NCBI RefSeq assembly: GCF_049847105.1
Contig: NZ_JBNCNS010000003.1
Location: 763,208-827,207, forward strand
Source: Gordonia sp049847105
GTDB taxonomy: Bacteria > Actinomycetota > Actinomycetes > Mycobacteriales > Mycobacteriaceae
Length of the DNA stretch: 64,000 nucleotides
Reading direction: 5' to 3'
Shown: positions 34,731-43,253 of the stretch, in pieces
How the letters are laid out: every line of letters starts with the position of its first letter
Position numbering within the stretch: the stretch's first letter is position 1
Made by a program: the position numbers and the translations under genes
The notes under the pieces: generated by a model
The model's database searches: none
What the model was told of the DNA's origin: nothing
The model's input: only the letters and a program-made list of their open reading frames with translations

Positions 34731-35276
34731 ATGTCTTTTGATCGTGCCGAACTGGAAGAGATGAAACAGCGGTGGCTGGACGCGAACGTCGTCGCCGAGA
34801 AGGCGGGTGACTGGAAGCCGCTGGCCGAGTTCTACACCGAAGACGCGACCTACGGGTGGAATTACGGTCCCGAGAAAGATTTCATGGCAGTCGGTCGCGA
34901 CGAGATCCGTGACCTCGCCCTCGGACAGGAGATGGAGGGCCTCGAGGGGTGGGAGTACCCCTACCAGGCGTGGGTCATCGACGAGAAGACCGGTGACATG
35001 ATCGGACTGTGGAAGCAGGTCTACGACCGCAAACGTGAGGATGGCACCAATTACGCGTTGGAGGGCATCCAGGGCAGCTGGTTCAAGTACGCCGGCAACT
35101 TCCAGTTCTCCTGGCAGCGTGACTTCTTCGACTTCGGCAACGTGTCGGCCCTGTTCGTCGAACTTCTCAAGAACAACGCGATGAGTGACGGCATGCTCAA
35201 GCGGATCGAGAAGTCGGCGCCGGGCGACCTGCCCGGGTGGTACCCGTTCGGCAGAGCCCCCGTCGAGTTCTGGTGA
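34731..35276 (+). CDS. NTF2-like (SnoaL-type) protein, Rv0762c-like position
   Basis: 181 residues from the ATG at 34731; a GTG at 34716 overlapping the ferredoxin stop is an alternative. An N-terminal helix (ELEEMKQRWLDANVVAEKAG) and WKPLAEFYTEDATYGWNYGP are the entrance of the NTF2-like cone fold; later strands are aromatic-rich (WFKYAGNFQFSWQRDFFDFG). Such folds serve as isomerases, hydrolases or binding proteins for small polycyclic ligands. Cotranscribed with CYP51, so a sterol-like ligand is plausible. Confidence 0.75.
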   Translation: MSFDRAELEEMKQRWLDANVVAEKAGDWKPLAEFYTEDATYGWNYGPEKDFMAVGRDEIRDLALGQEMEGLEGWEYPYQAWVIDEKTGDMIGLWKQVYDRKREDGTNYALEGIQGSWFKYAGNFQFSWQRDFFDFGNVSALFVELLKNNAMSDGMLKRIEKSAPGDLPGWYPFGRAPVEFW

Positions 35277-35284
35277 TCTGATCG

Positions 35285-36553
35285 ATGACTCACTCAGCCC
35301 CGGCCTATCAAGGCCTGAGTCAGGATCAGTTGGCCACCCTGGTGCCCGAACTACTGCTCTCCGGACAGTTGATCGACCGCAGCGGGATGGCACACCTCAT
35401 CAGCGCCTTCGGTCGGGAAGTGATGGGACAGGTGGCCATCGAGGAGTGGATGGCGGCCAGTCCGGTGTACACCCACCGCATGCGGGCCGCTCTCGGGATC
35501 GATGGTGACGGAGTGGAGGACATGTTCAAGTGTCTCCAACTCGACATCGGAGCTCCGCCGCAGTTCATGGACTTCCGTTATGAGGTGACCGACAAGTATC
35601 ACGGGTCCTTCTTCCTGCAACATTGCGGCGCATTGATGGACGTCGAGCCGATGGGCGACGACTACGTGACGACGATGTGCCACGACATCGAGGACCCGAC
35701 GTTCGACGCGACTGCGATCGCGACGAACCGCCGCGCGCGCATCCGGCCGATCCACCGCCCGCCGCGCCGGCCTGTCGACCGGATGCCGCACTGCGAGTGG
35801 ACGGTGACGATCGAGCCGGACCGGGAGGAACTGCCGCTGCCGGCCGACGCCGGGCAGATGTTCACCACCCGGGCCGGTCAGTTGACTCTCACCCCGATCG
35901 ACTCGTCGGCCGACGACGGACTGACCGACTACCGCGGCTCGCTCGTCGCCGACCTCCAGTTCCGGGAATGGTCACGATCGGCGCTCGCACGTATCGCCGA
36001 AGAGATTGCGCTGCAACATCAATTGCTCTCGCTCGGCTTTCTGCTGTCGGTGCGCAGGCACGCCGAGAGTGAGGAGCAGGCGCGGGAGATCTTCCGCAAG
36101 CAGTTGATCGGGATCGCCGGGTTGTCGGCGGATCGGCTGCGTGCGGCACTCGGCCTCGCATCGGACGCCGAGGGGTTGGCCGCGGTGATCAACCTGCATC
36201 CGGTTCTCGGACCCAGGCAGTACACCGGTGTGACCGCCGAGGTCCGGGGCGAGGATGTGGTGGTCCGCGTACCCCACAGCTCCGACGCCGTGACCGACGG
36301 AGGGTGGGTCACCCTGTTGGAGAGGGCACACCATGAGCCGTTGCAGGCCATCGGCACGGCGATGGATGCCCACTGGACAGTCGGTTCGAGCGACGAGACG
36401 GACGAGGCGATCGAGTTCGTGATGACCCGGGGAAGCGAGACCCACAAGGAATCCGGCGAGGTCGCCATCGCACGATTCAGCTCGGGTGCCTCCTTCGAGT
36501 TCACCGACCGGGGTCGCTCGCTCCCGATCACACCGGTGGGTAGCGGCGTTTGA
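35285..36553 (+). CDS. Unknown protein, 422 aa, in the CYP51 operon
   Basis: I do not recognise the family with confidence. Features seen: MGQVAIEEWMAASPVYTHRM near the N-terminus; a region with Cys and His (FFLQHCGALMDVEP and TTMCHDIEDPTFDATA) that could bind a metal or recall ATC-hydrolase-like proteins; a basic Pro/Arg stretch (RARIRPIHRPPRRPVDRMPH); and a long C-terminal half with helical LARIAEEIALQHQLLSLGFL. No signal peptide or membrane span. It lies 8 bp after the NTF2-like gene and overlaps the next SDR (TGATG), so it belongs to the operon and probably to its pathway. Confidence 0.7.
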   Translation: MTHSAPAYQGLSQDQLATLVPELLLSGQLIDRSGMAHLISAFGREVMGQVAIEEWMAASPVYTHRMRAALGIDGDGVEDMFKCLQLDIGAPPQFMDFRYEVTDKYHGSFFLQHCGALMDVEPMGDDYVTTMCHDIEDPTFDATAIATNRRARIRPIHRPPRRPVDRMPHCEWTVTIEPDREELPLPADAGQMFTTRAGQLTLTPIDSSADDGLTDYRGSLVADLQFREWSRSALARIAEEIALQHQLLSLGFLLSVRRHAESEEQAREIFRKQLIGIAGLSADRLRAALGLASDAEGLAAVINLHPVLGPRQYTGVTAEVRGEDVVVRVPHSSDAVTDGGWVTLLERAHHEPLQAIGTAMDAHWTVGSSDETDEAIEFVMTRGSETHKESGEVAIARFSSGASFEFTDRGRSLPITPVGSGV

Positions 36554-37458
36554 TGGATGACGGCCGGACATCGTCGTCCTCGGATCACCCCCCGGACCTG
36601 AGTCTGTCCGGGCGGGTGGCCGTGGTCGCCGGGGCCACCCGGGGCATCGGTCTCGCGGTGTCCTACGCGCTGTCCGGCCGTGGCGTGTCGGTGGTGGTGA
36701 ACGGCCGGGATCGGATGGTGGTCGAGGAGACCGTCACCGAGATCCGTGGCGGCGGTGGGTATGCGGTCGGCGTCGTCGGCTCGGCGGGCGACCCCGGCGT
36801 GGCCCAGCAGATGGTGGACACCGCGCTCGCCGAGTACGGCGCACTCGACATCGCGGTCAACTGCGCGGGTATTGCCGAACCTGCGGGCTCGACCATCCTC
36901 ACCATCACCGATTCGGAGTTCCGCGAGCAGGTCGATGCGCACCTGATGAGTGCGTTTCATTTGATGCAGGCCGCTGGACGGGTCTTTTCCCGACAACAGA
37001 CCGGATCGATCGTGCTGACCGGCTCGGCTGCGTCGCTCGGGATCTTCGGTGGGAGTGGATATCCGGCCGCAAAGGGGGGTGTCAACGCACTGGCGCTCGC
37101 CGGCGGTGCGGACCTCGCCGACCATGGTGTTCGGGTGAATGTGGTGATGCCGGGGGCCAAATCCCGACTGTCGAGCGGGGACGATTACGTCGCACACATC
37201 GAGAGTCTGCACCGGCGCGGCATTCTCGATGACCTCACCAAGGATGCCGCGCTGGAGCCCGCGCCACCCGAATACGTGGCCGCACTGTACGTCTTCCTGG
37301 CCAGTGACGCCGCCAAGGACATCACCGGGCAGATATTCACGGCTGCAGGCGGTTTCATCGGACGATACGAACCACAGCAGGCGGCGTTCATCGCATACCG
37401 CGATCATCACGACAGTGCGCCCTACACCTTGGCGGAGCTGGCCGACCTGCTGGCGTGA
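36553..37458 (+). CDS. Short-chain dehydrogenase/reductase
   Basis: 301 residues; ATG at 36553 overlaps the preceding stop. After a Ser/Asp-rich leader, the cofactor motif is VVAGATRGIGLAVSYALSG; Asn in AVNCAGIAEPAG, Ser in LTGSAASLG, Tyr-x3-Lys in GSGYPAAKGG. A C-terminal tail of ~50 residues beyond the usual core (RYEPQQAAFIAYRDHH, then YTLAELADLL) resembles the extra tail of hydratase/dehydrogenase-type SDRs. Last gene of the CYP51 operon. Confidence 0.88.
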   Translation: MDDGRTSSSSDHPPDLSLSGRVAVVAGATRGIGLAVSYALSGRGVSVVVNGRDRMVVEETVTEIRGGGGYAVGVVGSAGDPGVAQQMVDTALAEYGALDIAVNCAGIAEPAGSTILTITDSEFREQVDAHLMSAFHLMQAAGRVFSRQQTGSIVLTGSAASLGIFGGSGYPAAKGGVNALALAGGADLADHGVRVNVVMPGAKSRLSSGDDYVAHIESLHRRGILDDLTKDAALEPAPPEYVAALYVFLASDAAKDITGQIFTAAGGFIGRYEPQQAAFIAYRDHHDSAPYTLAELADLLA

Positions 37459-37475
37459 GGACGTCGTCCGAATCC

Positions 37476-37580
37476 CGCCGAGCGGGCACAGAATCTCGTC
37501 GAGCGGGTACAGAATCTCGTCGAGCGGGCAGAGAACCTCGCCGCGCGGCTACCGGATCTTTCCGAGCGGGCGCAACGGCC
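37476..37580. repeat. 21-bp tandem repeat array, five units
   Basis: Units start at 37476, 37497, 37518, 37539 and 37560. The first three are near identical (type unit CGTCGAGCGGGTACAGAATC plus T), the last two degenerate. Lies in the 191-bp gap between the convergent SDR and epimerase genes. Period and unit ends (CGnCGA...AATCT) resemble the arrays at 43063-43337. Confidence 0.85.
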
Positions 37581-37649
37581 GGAGAGTGCGTCCAGTCGAC
37601 GTGATTCCGCGCCCGATCGTCAGGGAAGTGCGCCCGATCTGCGGGGGCG

Positions 37650-38669
37650 TCAGCGCTGATCTCCGGCGCCCGCGCGGTCGGCCCGACGTCGCGCCGCCCG
37701 GACGGTCCAGAACCGGGCCCCCTCCGCGACTGCCTCGGTGACCGGGCTCGGGCGCCAGCCGAGTTCGCGCTCGGCCTTGCCGTGTTCCATCGGGGACATG
37801 TAGTGCATCAACCGCACCGAGGTGATCGTCAGTTGCCGCGGCCGGCCGGTGACCTTGGCGAGGAGGGAACCGACCGCACCGCACGCATAGAGCGACAATC
37901 GGTGGAGGACGAGGCGAGGCGGCCTGCGTTCCGCGGTGCGTGCGGCGACGGCGATGATCTCGCCGAGGTCGATGAAGCGCTCCGACACGATGTACCGTTC
38001 GCCCGGCCGGCCCCGTTCGGCCGCCAGCACCAGTGCGTCGGCGGCATCGTCGATGCCGACAGACTCCGCGCGGATGCCCCGCACCGTGAAAGGCATCTTG
38101 CCCAGGGCGGCGCCCGCCACAAAGGCCCCGTGTGGTGTCGGCTGCCAATCGCCTGCGCCATAGGTGTTGGAGACGCACATGGCGACGGCGGGCAGCCCCT
38201 TCGTCCGGGCGTACTCGAGGACCAAGTCCTCGGCCGCGACACGAGACCGGACATAATCCGATGCTGTGTCCGCCCAGTTGAATTCGTCGGCCTCGGTGGC
38301 CGAGCGGCCCGTGACACGGCCGATTGTCGCGAGCGTGCTGGTGAACACGAAGGCGTGCAGGTCGGCATGCACTGCCACATCTAGCACAGCTCGCAGCGCC
38401 TCGACATTCGTGCGGAAGAGTGGTTCCGGATCGATCAGCCAGGCCCGCGTGTCGACCACGCAGTAGTAGACGTCGTCGCAGCCATCGAGGGCGGCGGATA
38501 CCGTCGCCTCGTCGAACAGGTCCCCGACGACACGCTCGACGACGAGATCGTCGATGCCCTGCGTGTCGCTGGTCTCGCGGACGAACACGCGGACCTGCTC
38601 ACCGGACTCCACGAGACGGCGTACCACGTGAGATCCGAGGAATCCGCTGGCGCCGATCACCAGTTTCAC
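37650..38669 (-). CDS. NAD-dependent epimerase/dehydratase-family (3-beta-HSD-like) protein
   Basis: 339 residues. N-terminal KLVIGASGFLGSHVVRRLVE is the extended-SDR cofactor motif, and VFTSTLATIG holds the usual Ser/Thr. The expected Tyr-x3-Lys reads DYVRSRVAAE, so Arg stands where the catalytic Lys normally is. SNTYGAGDWQPTPHG and RYIVSERFIDLGEI fit the 3-beta-hydroxysteroid-dehydrogenase-like group. The Lys-to-Arg change may reduce or alter activity. It overlaps the kinase-like gene (ATGA-type junction at 38666-38669). Confidence 0.83.
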   Translation of the reverse strand: MKLVIGASGFLGSHVVRRLVESGEQVRVFVRETSDTQGIDDLVVERVVGDLFDEATVSAALDGCDDVYYCVVDTRAWLIDPEPLFRTNVEALRAVLDVAVHADLHAFVFTSTLATIGRVTGRSATEADEFNWADTASDYVRSRVAAEDLVLEYARTKGLPAVAMCVSNTYGAGDWQPTPHGAFVAGAALGKMPFTVRGIRAESVGIDDAADALVLAAERGRPGERYIVSERFIDLGEIIAVAARTAERRPPRLVLHRLSLYACGAVGSLLAKVTGRPRQLTITSVRLMHYMSPMEHGKAERELGWRPSPVTEAVAEGARFWTVRAARRRADRAGAGDQR

Positions 38670-39736
38670 GAGAGCGCACCGGGATTCAAGTCGTCGATGG
38701 CGGTCGCGGCACGCTCGAGCATGATCGTGAACATACGGTCACCGCGCTCGGTGGGCATCGCCGCACCACACCCGAAGACGATGATCATGGGCGCCTGGAT
38801 CAGCGAGTCGACGTAATCGGACCAACAGTCGTCGAGGGAGTAGTCGGTCACACCGTGCGCGAGCAGCGCAGCATGGTAGGCGGCCACGATCTCCCGTTCG
38901 TGAGCGCGACGATCATCGACGGTCAGGCTGGTGGCAAGCAAGAACGCTATGTCACGCAGGGGATTGCCAAGTGTGATGGTCTGCCAGTCGACAATCGTGA
39001 CCGACCCCTCGGGCCCGAACAGGATGTTGTCGATGCGGAGATCGCCGTGGATCAGGGAGAAGCATCGAGGATCACGTTCCAGCCAGTCCCCGGCAGTGGC
39101 GACCAGCCAGTCGATGGCGGCCGCCTCGCGACCGGACAGATCAAAACGGGAACGGAACACGTCGGCCATCGGGGCGAGAACCGAATCCATCAGGAGTCGG
39201 TCTTCGTGCGTGGGTAACGCCAGCCCCGGCAGGTCGGCGAGGGTCTGATCGCACCACCGGGGCGCGTGCAGGCCTGCCGCGGCGAGGGCCACCGCGTGCG
39301 CCTGCTCGGGCGTGCAACCGGCGATCTGATCGCCCTGGACGGAAGGCGCCATATCCTCGAGCAGCAGCACGAACTCGGTGTGGTCGTCGGAGATCACCGC
39401 CGCATGGCAACGCGGGATGGGCGCGGTGAGAGTGGGCGCCAGTCGCTGGTAGAAAAGTACCTCGTTGCGGAAGACGCCTGCCGCGAACTCGCGTTGCGCG
39501 CGTTCACCTGTCGCGAGTTTAGCGACCATCGTCCTCGGCAGGTCACCGGGGACGGCCCAAGTCGGCGTCAGCCGGTACGAGCCGGCCATCTGGCCGGAGC
39601 CGACCGGCTCGGATTCGACCGAGATGATCTCGGCGTCCCGCCCGGTCGAGCGCAGCAGGTCTGACAGCCACGACGCGGTCAGTCCGTCGACATCGGTGGG
39701 GATGGCCCCGGTGTCCCCGGCGTGTGAGAGCGTCAT
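38666..39736 (-). CDS. Aminoglycoside-phosphotransferase-fold kinase (APH family)
   Basis: 356 residues. Catalytic loop SLIHGDLRIDNILFG (HGDxxxxN) and metal site VTIVDWQTITLGNPLRDIAF (DWQ) are intact; N-lobe Lys in RTMVAKLATG. Eukaryote-like kinase fold of the APH/choline-kinase/FadE36 group. It lies between a 3-beta-HSD-like gene and fadD17, so a small lipid or steroid-related substrate is more likely than an antibiotic. Resistance is not supported by context. Confidence 0.87.
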   Translation of the reverse strand: MTLSHAGDTGAIPTDVDGLTASWLSDLLRSTGRDAEIISVESEPVGSGQMAGSYRLTPTWAVPGDLPRTMVAKLATGERAQREFAAGVFRNEVLFYQRLAPTLTAPIPRCHAAVISDDHTEFVLLLEDMAPSVQGDQIAGCTPEQAHAVALAAAGLHAPRWCDQTLADLPGLALPTHEDRLLMDSVLAPMADVFRSRFDLSGREAAAIDWLVATAGDWLERDPRCFSLIHGDLRIDNILFGPEGSVTIVDWQTITLGNPLRDIAFLLATSLTVDDRRAHEREIVAAYHAALLAHGVTDYSLDDCWSDYVDSLIQAPMIIVFGCGAAMPTERGDRMFTIMLERAATAIDDLNPGALS

Positions 39737-39742
39737 CGGTCC

Positions 39743-41338
39743 TCAGACCGCCGCGGTGGAGGCACCGACGATCACGTAGTCCCGCGATCGTCCCTCGCGC
39801 ACCCACAGCGTGCCGTCACCTGCGCTGGGGCCGTCCTTCTTCAGTTCCCGCTTGAGGATCTTGTTGGTCGCCGTCGTCGGCAGGTCGCCGGCGATCCGGA
39901 CATAGCGCGGCCACGCCTTGGGGGACAGGTCTGCCTGTGCGGCAAGCTGTTCGGCGAACCGCCCGGGAGTGAGTTCCGCGTCGTCCTGGAGGACCACGGC
40001 GGCCATCACCGCGTCGCCGACATGTTCGTCGGGGACCGCATAGACCGCGACGCGGTTGACCTCCGGAAGACGGAGCAGGATACGTTCGATCGGTCCCGCG
40101 GCCAGGTTCTCGCCGTCCACTCGCATCCAGTCGCCGGTGCGCCCGGCCAGATAGATCCAGTCGTCGGCGTCCTTGTACGCGAGATCGCCCGACCAGTACA
40201 TGCCGTGCCGCAGGCGCTCACCGGTCGATTCATCGTCGTTGTAGTAACCCATGAACATGCCTGCGCCATCGACGTTCACCAGCTCGCCGATCGCGTCGTC
40301 GGCATTGGCCAGTGCGCCGTTCTCGTCGAACTCGACCCGCGGGCATTCGGTGAGCGTGTCCGAGTTGTACACCGCGACATTGGGAAATCCCCGGCCGATC
40401 GATCCCTCCGGGGTGCCGGGTTCACGCGTGATGATGATGGCCAGTTCGGTCGAGCCGAAGCCGTCCCAGACCGTGCAGCCGAATCGGCGGGAGAAGTCGT
40501 TGATGTCGCGGTCGGTGGCTTCGTTGCCGAAGGCCACCCGCAGCGGATTGTCGGCGTCGTCGTCCTTTTCCTCGGTGGCCAGGATGTAGGCGAGGGGTTT
40601 GCCGACGTAGTTCATGTAGGTCGCGTGGTAGCGCCGGATGTCGTGCAGGAACGTGGAAGCGGAGAACTTCGCCGGGGCGATGGCGGCACCGCCGCACAGC
40701 GCCACGCAGTAGCCGCCCATCAGTGCGGCCGAGTGGAACAGTGGCATCGACAGATAGCAGACGTCGCCGGGCCCGATGCTGTATTTGTCCGCGAGGACCG
40801 GCCCGGCGAACGGGATCATCATGTGCGCGAACCGAACCGGCTTCGGGTTGCCACTCGTGCCCGAGGTGAAGATCAGCATGAAGGTGTCCGCGGCCGTCGG
40901 TACGCAGTGCGGGATCAAATCGCCTGCGGTGGCGGTCGCCGTGTTCCAGGCGGGCGTCGACGTGTCGAGGATGTGCACGCCGGGAAGATCCAGACCGTCG
41001 AGCAGTGGACGATGCTCGGCGTCGGCGATCAGGATCTGGCAGTCGGCCCGCAGGATGTCGGCAGCGAGTCCGTCGCCGCGCCGGGTGTTGTTCACGCCCA
41101 CCGTCACATATCCGCCGAGGGCTCCCGCCGCAAGCGCGATGAGCATGTCCGGCGTGTTGCCCAGCAGAACACCCACATGCATCGGACGCGATCGATCGGC
41201 GAGGCCGAGTACGGCCGAGGCAGCGCGCCGTGCGTCGGCGATGTACTCGCGCCAGGACCACTGCGTGCCCTCGTAGGTGATCGCCAGGTTGTCGTCGTCT
41301 GCGCGCTCCTGCAGGAGCTGGGTCACGGTCTCGGCCAT
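39743..41338 (-). CDS. fadD17: Fatty-acyl/steroid-acyl-CoA synthetase, FadD17-like
   Basis: 531 residues. AMP-binding P-loop LIFTSGTSGNPKPVRF, the GFGSTELAIII A5-type motif, YWSGDLAYKDADDWIYLAGR and terminal TATNKILKRELK (catalytic Lys) are all present. The N-terminal WSWREYIADARRAASAVLGL and GVLLGNTPDMLIALAAGALG closely recall M. tuberculosis FadD17, a member of the KstR cholesterol regulon. A KstR-like palindrome sits 10 bp upstream of the start. It would activate a carboxylated side chain or steroid-derived acid with ATP and CoA. Confidence 0.85.
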   Translation of the reverse strand: MAETVTQLLQERADDDNLAITYEGTQWSWREYIADARRAASAVLGLADRSRPMHVGVLLGNTPDMLIALAAGALGGYVTVGVNNTRRGDGLAADILRADCQILIADAEHRPLLDGLDLPGVHILDTSTPAWNTATATAGDLIPHCVPTAADTFMLIFTSGTSGNPKPVRFAHMMIPFAGPVLADKYSIGPGDVCYLSMPLFHSAALMGGYCVALCGGAAIAPAKFSASTFLHDIRRYHATYMNYVGKPLAYILATEEKDDDADNPLRVAFGNEATDRDINDFSRRFGCTVWDGFGSTELAIIITREPGTPEGSIGRGFPNVAVYNSDTLTECPRVEFDENGALANADDAIGELVNVDGAGMFMGYYNDDESTGERLRHGMYWSGDLAYKDADDWIYLAGRTGDWMRVDGENLAAGPIERILLRLPEVNRVAVYAVPDEHVGDAVMAAVVLQDDAELTPGRFAEQLAAQADLSPKAWPRYVRIAGDLPTTATNKILKRELKKDGPSAGDGTLWVREGRSRDYVIVGASTAAV

Positions 41339-41348
41339 GACGCCACTC

Positions 41349-41362
41349 TAGAACGTGTTCTC
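41349..41362. promoter_or_regulatory. KstR-type operator upstream of fadD17
   Basis: TAGAACGTGTTCTC fits TnnAACnnGTTnnA at all fixed positions but the last; the inner AGAAC/GTTCT arms are perfect. Being 11 bp from the start codon, a bound repressor would block the promoter or ribosome site. Confidence 0.6.
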
Positions 41363-41418
41363 GTTTCTTGTGAACAGATTCTGAATAATGTCTACTCGTG
41401 GTCCGGTGAGTGCTGTGT

Positions 41419-41892
41419 TCAGCGGATGAACCACCCGACGCCGGGTGTCACGGTGAACGCCCGGTCGGCCTTGCCGATGATGGTGGTGGTGAAGGAGATG
41501 CGGCCGTGACCCGCGCGGATCTCGGCCCCGGGCGACGGTTTGCCCGAGGTGCACGTGCCGAAGACGACGTCGTCGGTGTGGTTGGTGCGTTCGTTCCGCC
41601 AGGTGATGGCGACCCGCGTCTGGCCGAGGTTGCGTGCGCACGCGTCGCCCACCGGCAAGATCCGCAGTCGGGTGGTGTCGGCACTCGTGGCGGTGGCCGC
41701 GAGGTTGGCGGCGAATCCACCGGAAAGCCCGTTGCGGTCGACGGTGACGCCCACATTCGGTACCTGGTCGACCCGCAGCATCTTCGGTGGTGCCGCATTC
41801 GCTGCTCCACCGCCCGCGATCACGCTGATCGCCAAGCCGGCGGCTGCGGCTGCGCAGGCCGTGGCCCGAATCGTTGTCCGACGTCCCGTCAT
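41419..41892 (-). CDS. Secreted protein of unknown function
   Basis: 157 residues; ATG at 41892 with GGAGG upstream. Signal peptide MTGRRTTIRATACAAAAAGL, then a small-residue stretch ending AANA before APPK, a signal peptidase I type site near residue 33. The mature ~125 residues contain two Cys (GDACARN and FGTCTSG), perhaps a disulfide, and beta-rich RVAITWRNERTNHTDDVVFG. No family recognised. Probably extracellular or cell-wall associated. Confidence 0.75.
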   Translation of the reverse strand: MTGRRTTIRATACAAAAAGLAISVIAGGGAANAAPPKMLRVDQVPNVGVTVDRNGLSGGFAANLAATATSADTTRLRILPVGDACARNLGQTRVAITWRNERTNHTDDVVFGTCTSGKPSPGAEIRAGHGRISFTTTIIGKADRAFTVTPGVGWFIR

Positions 41893-42125
41893 CAGAGGTC
41901 CCTCCAGTCCGATCGAGCACGTTCCGTGTCTGTCAGGGTGTCGGAGCGGGGTCAGGGCGTACAGGTGTGCGCAGGTTCTGTTATGGATCCGAGACTGGTT
42001 CAAGGGGTTGCCCGAGGGGCGGGAGGTGCTGGTGAGGATGCCGATTGTGAATGGTGTCTCATATGCACCCCCGGGGCGTCTGCTCGGTTCGTCGGCCGGA
42101 TGCCTGTGCTGATAGGACCGTAGAC

Positions 42126-43058
42126 ATGGTTGTCGACAGTGCCTCATCCACTCGAATCGTGCCGCGTGATCCCGTCATGGCGTTCGGCATCGGAAATGTC
42201 ACGACGACCGGTCCGACGACGGTGCGCGCCGAGCAACTGGTGAGTGCGAACCTCGTGGACCACCGTGGGCGGATCGATCTCCCGGCGCTCGCCGTGCTGT
42301 TCGATCATCTCGGTGGCCTGCCGTACTTCGCCTCCGAACCCGATGGGTCGCCCTGCGTACAGGCCCGTCTCGCCGTCTCGATGCAGGGGACCGTCGACGT
42401 GGGCGACCGGCTGACGGCGAATGCCGAACTCCTCATGCGCGACGAGGCCTTCGGGACCACTCGGGTCGACATCGTGACGTCGAGCGGCCGCATCTGCTGT
42501 TCCGGTACGGCTCGCAATGTCGGAGTGGGTCGGACCTTCGACCGCAATCCCACCGGGGATCGTGGCGTCGAGGCTCCGACCGGCGGTGTCGGTACGTCAG
42601 GGCTGTCGATGCCACCCGCCATCGAGCCGGATCTCGACGGCCGCGTGATCGTCGAGCAGATCGCCGCCGGTACCCGTACCGCGGGTCACCTGACAGATCT
42701 GCTCAACGGTCGGGTCGAGACCGTCGACCACCCGCTCGGTACCGGTGTGCGTTTCACCGTGGGCACCGAACCGTGGATGGGCAACGTGTTCGGCACGATG
42801 CACGGAGGCGTCATCGCCGCCGCGGTCGCGCAGGGGTGCTCGTTTGCCGGCCAGGCGAACGCGACGGCCGGGCGTGACTATCAACTCGCGGATCTGGCGA
42901 TCAGTTTTCTCCGGTCGCCCGCTGTGCAGGGCTCCGACGTCGTCGTCGAGGTGACGCCGGTGAAGATCGGTCGTCGGGTCGCGTCGTTCGATGCCACGAT
43001 GCATGCGCACGACGGGATGCTGCTCAGTCGCTGTGCCGCCGACGTGCACTACCGCTGA
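42126..43058 (+). CDS. Double-hotdog acyl-CoA thioesterase (PaaI-like)
   Basis: 310 residues from the ATG at 42126. The N-terminal half (DLPALAVLFDHLGGLPYF) and the C-terminal half (WMGNVFGTMHGGVIAAAVAQ) each look like a hotdog domain; the HGG motif of the second is the PaaI-type site. Predicted to hydrolyse acyl-CoA. After the stop, the same frame runs on through a 21-bp tandem repeat as PTATxI heptads, probably by chance. Confidence 0.82.
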   Translation: MVVDSASSTRIVPRDPVMAFGIGNVTTTGPTTVRAEQLVSANLVDHRGRIDLPALAVLFDHLGGLPYFASEPDGSPCVQARLAVSMQGTVDVGDRLTANAELLMRDEAFGTTRVDIVTSSGRICCSGTARNVGVGRTFDRNPTGDRGVEAPTGGVGTSGLSMPPAIEPDLDGRVIVEQIAAGTRTAGHLTDLLNGRVETVDHPLGTGVRFTVGTEPWMGNVFGTMHGGVIAAAVAQGCSFAGQANATAGRDYQLADLAISFLRSPAVQGSDVVVEVTPVKIGRRVASFDATMHAHDGMLLSRCAADVHYR

Positions 43059-43062
43059 CGGC

Positions 43063-43188
43063 CGCCGACAGCAACCCAGATCCCGCCGACAGCAACGTCA
43101 ATCTCGCCGACGGCAACCGAGAACTCGCCGACGGCAACCCCAATCTCGCCGACAGCAACCCAGATCCCGCCGACGGCAACCACGATCG
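43063..43188 (+). repeat. 21-bp tandem repeats, forward array (six units)
   Basis: Six 21-bp units start at 43063, 43084, 43105, 43126, 43147 and 43168, each opening CGCCGAC(A/G)GCAAC. Units 1 and 5 are identical. It lies just after the thioesterase stop and is followed by 65 bp of unique sequence (43189-43253) and then the same unit reversed. Confidence 0.9.
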
Positions 43189-43253
43189 TCACGCCGCCGG
43201 CCGCTCGCGTCCGTGTGCGCCCATATGCGCGACGAATCCGGGGGCTTTGTCGA

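Noticed and set aside
37476..37580. Coding repeat protein (heptads in several frames)
   Set aside because: The 21-bp period makes any frame look repetitive; no start signal or conserved flanks.
38666..39736. Aminoglycoside resistance gene
   Set aside because: APH fold only; it sits between steroid-type genes and has no resistance-gene context.
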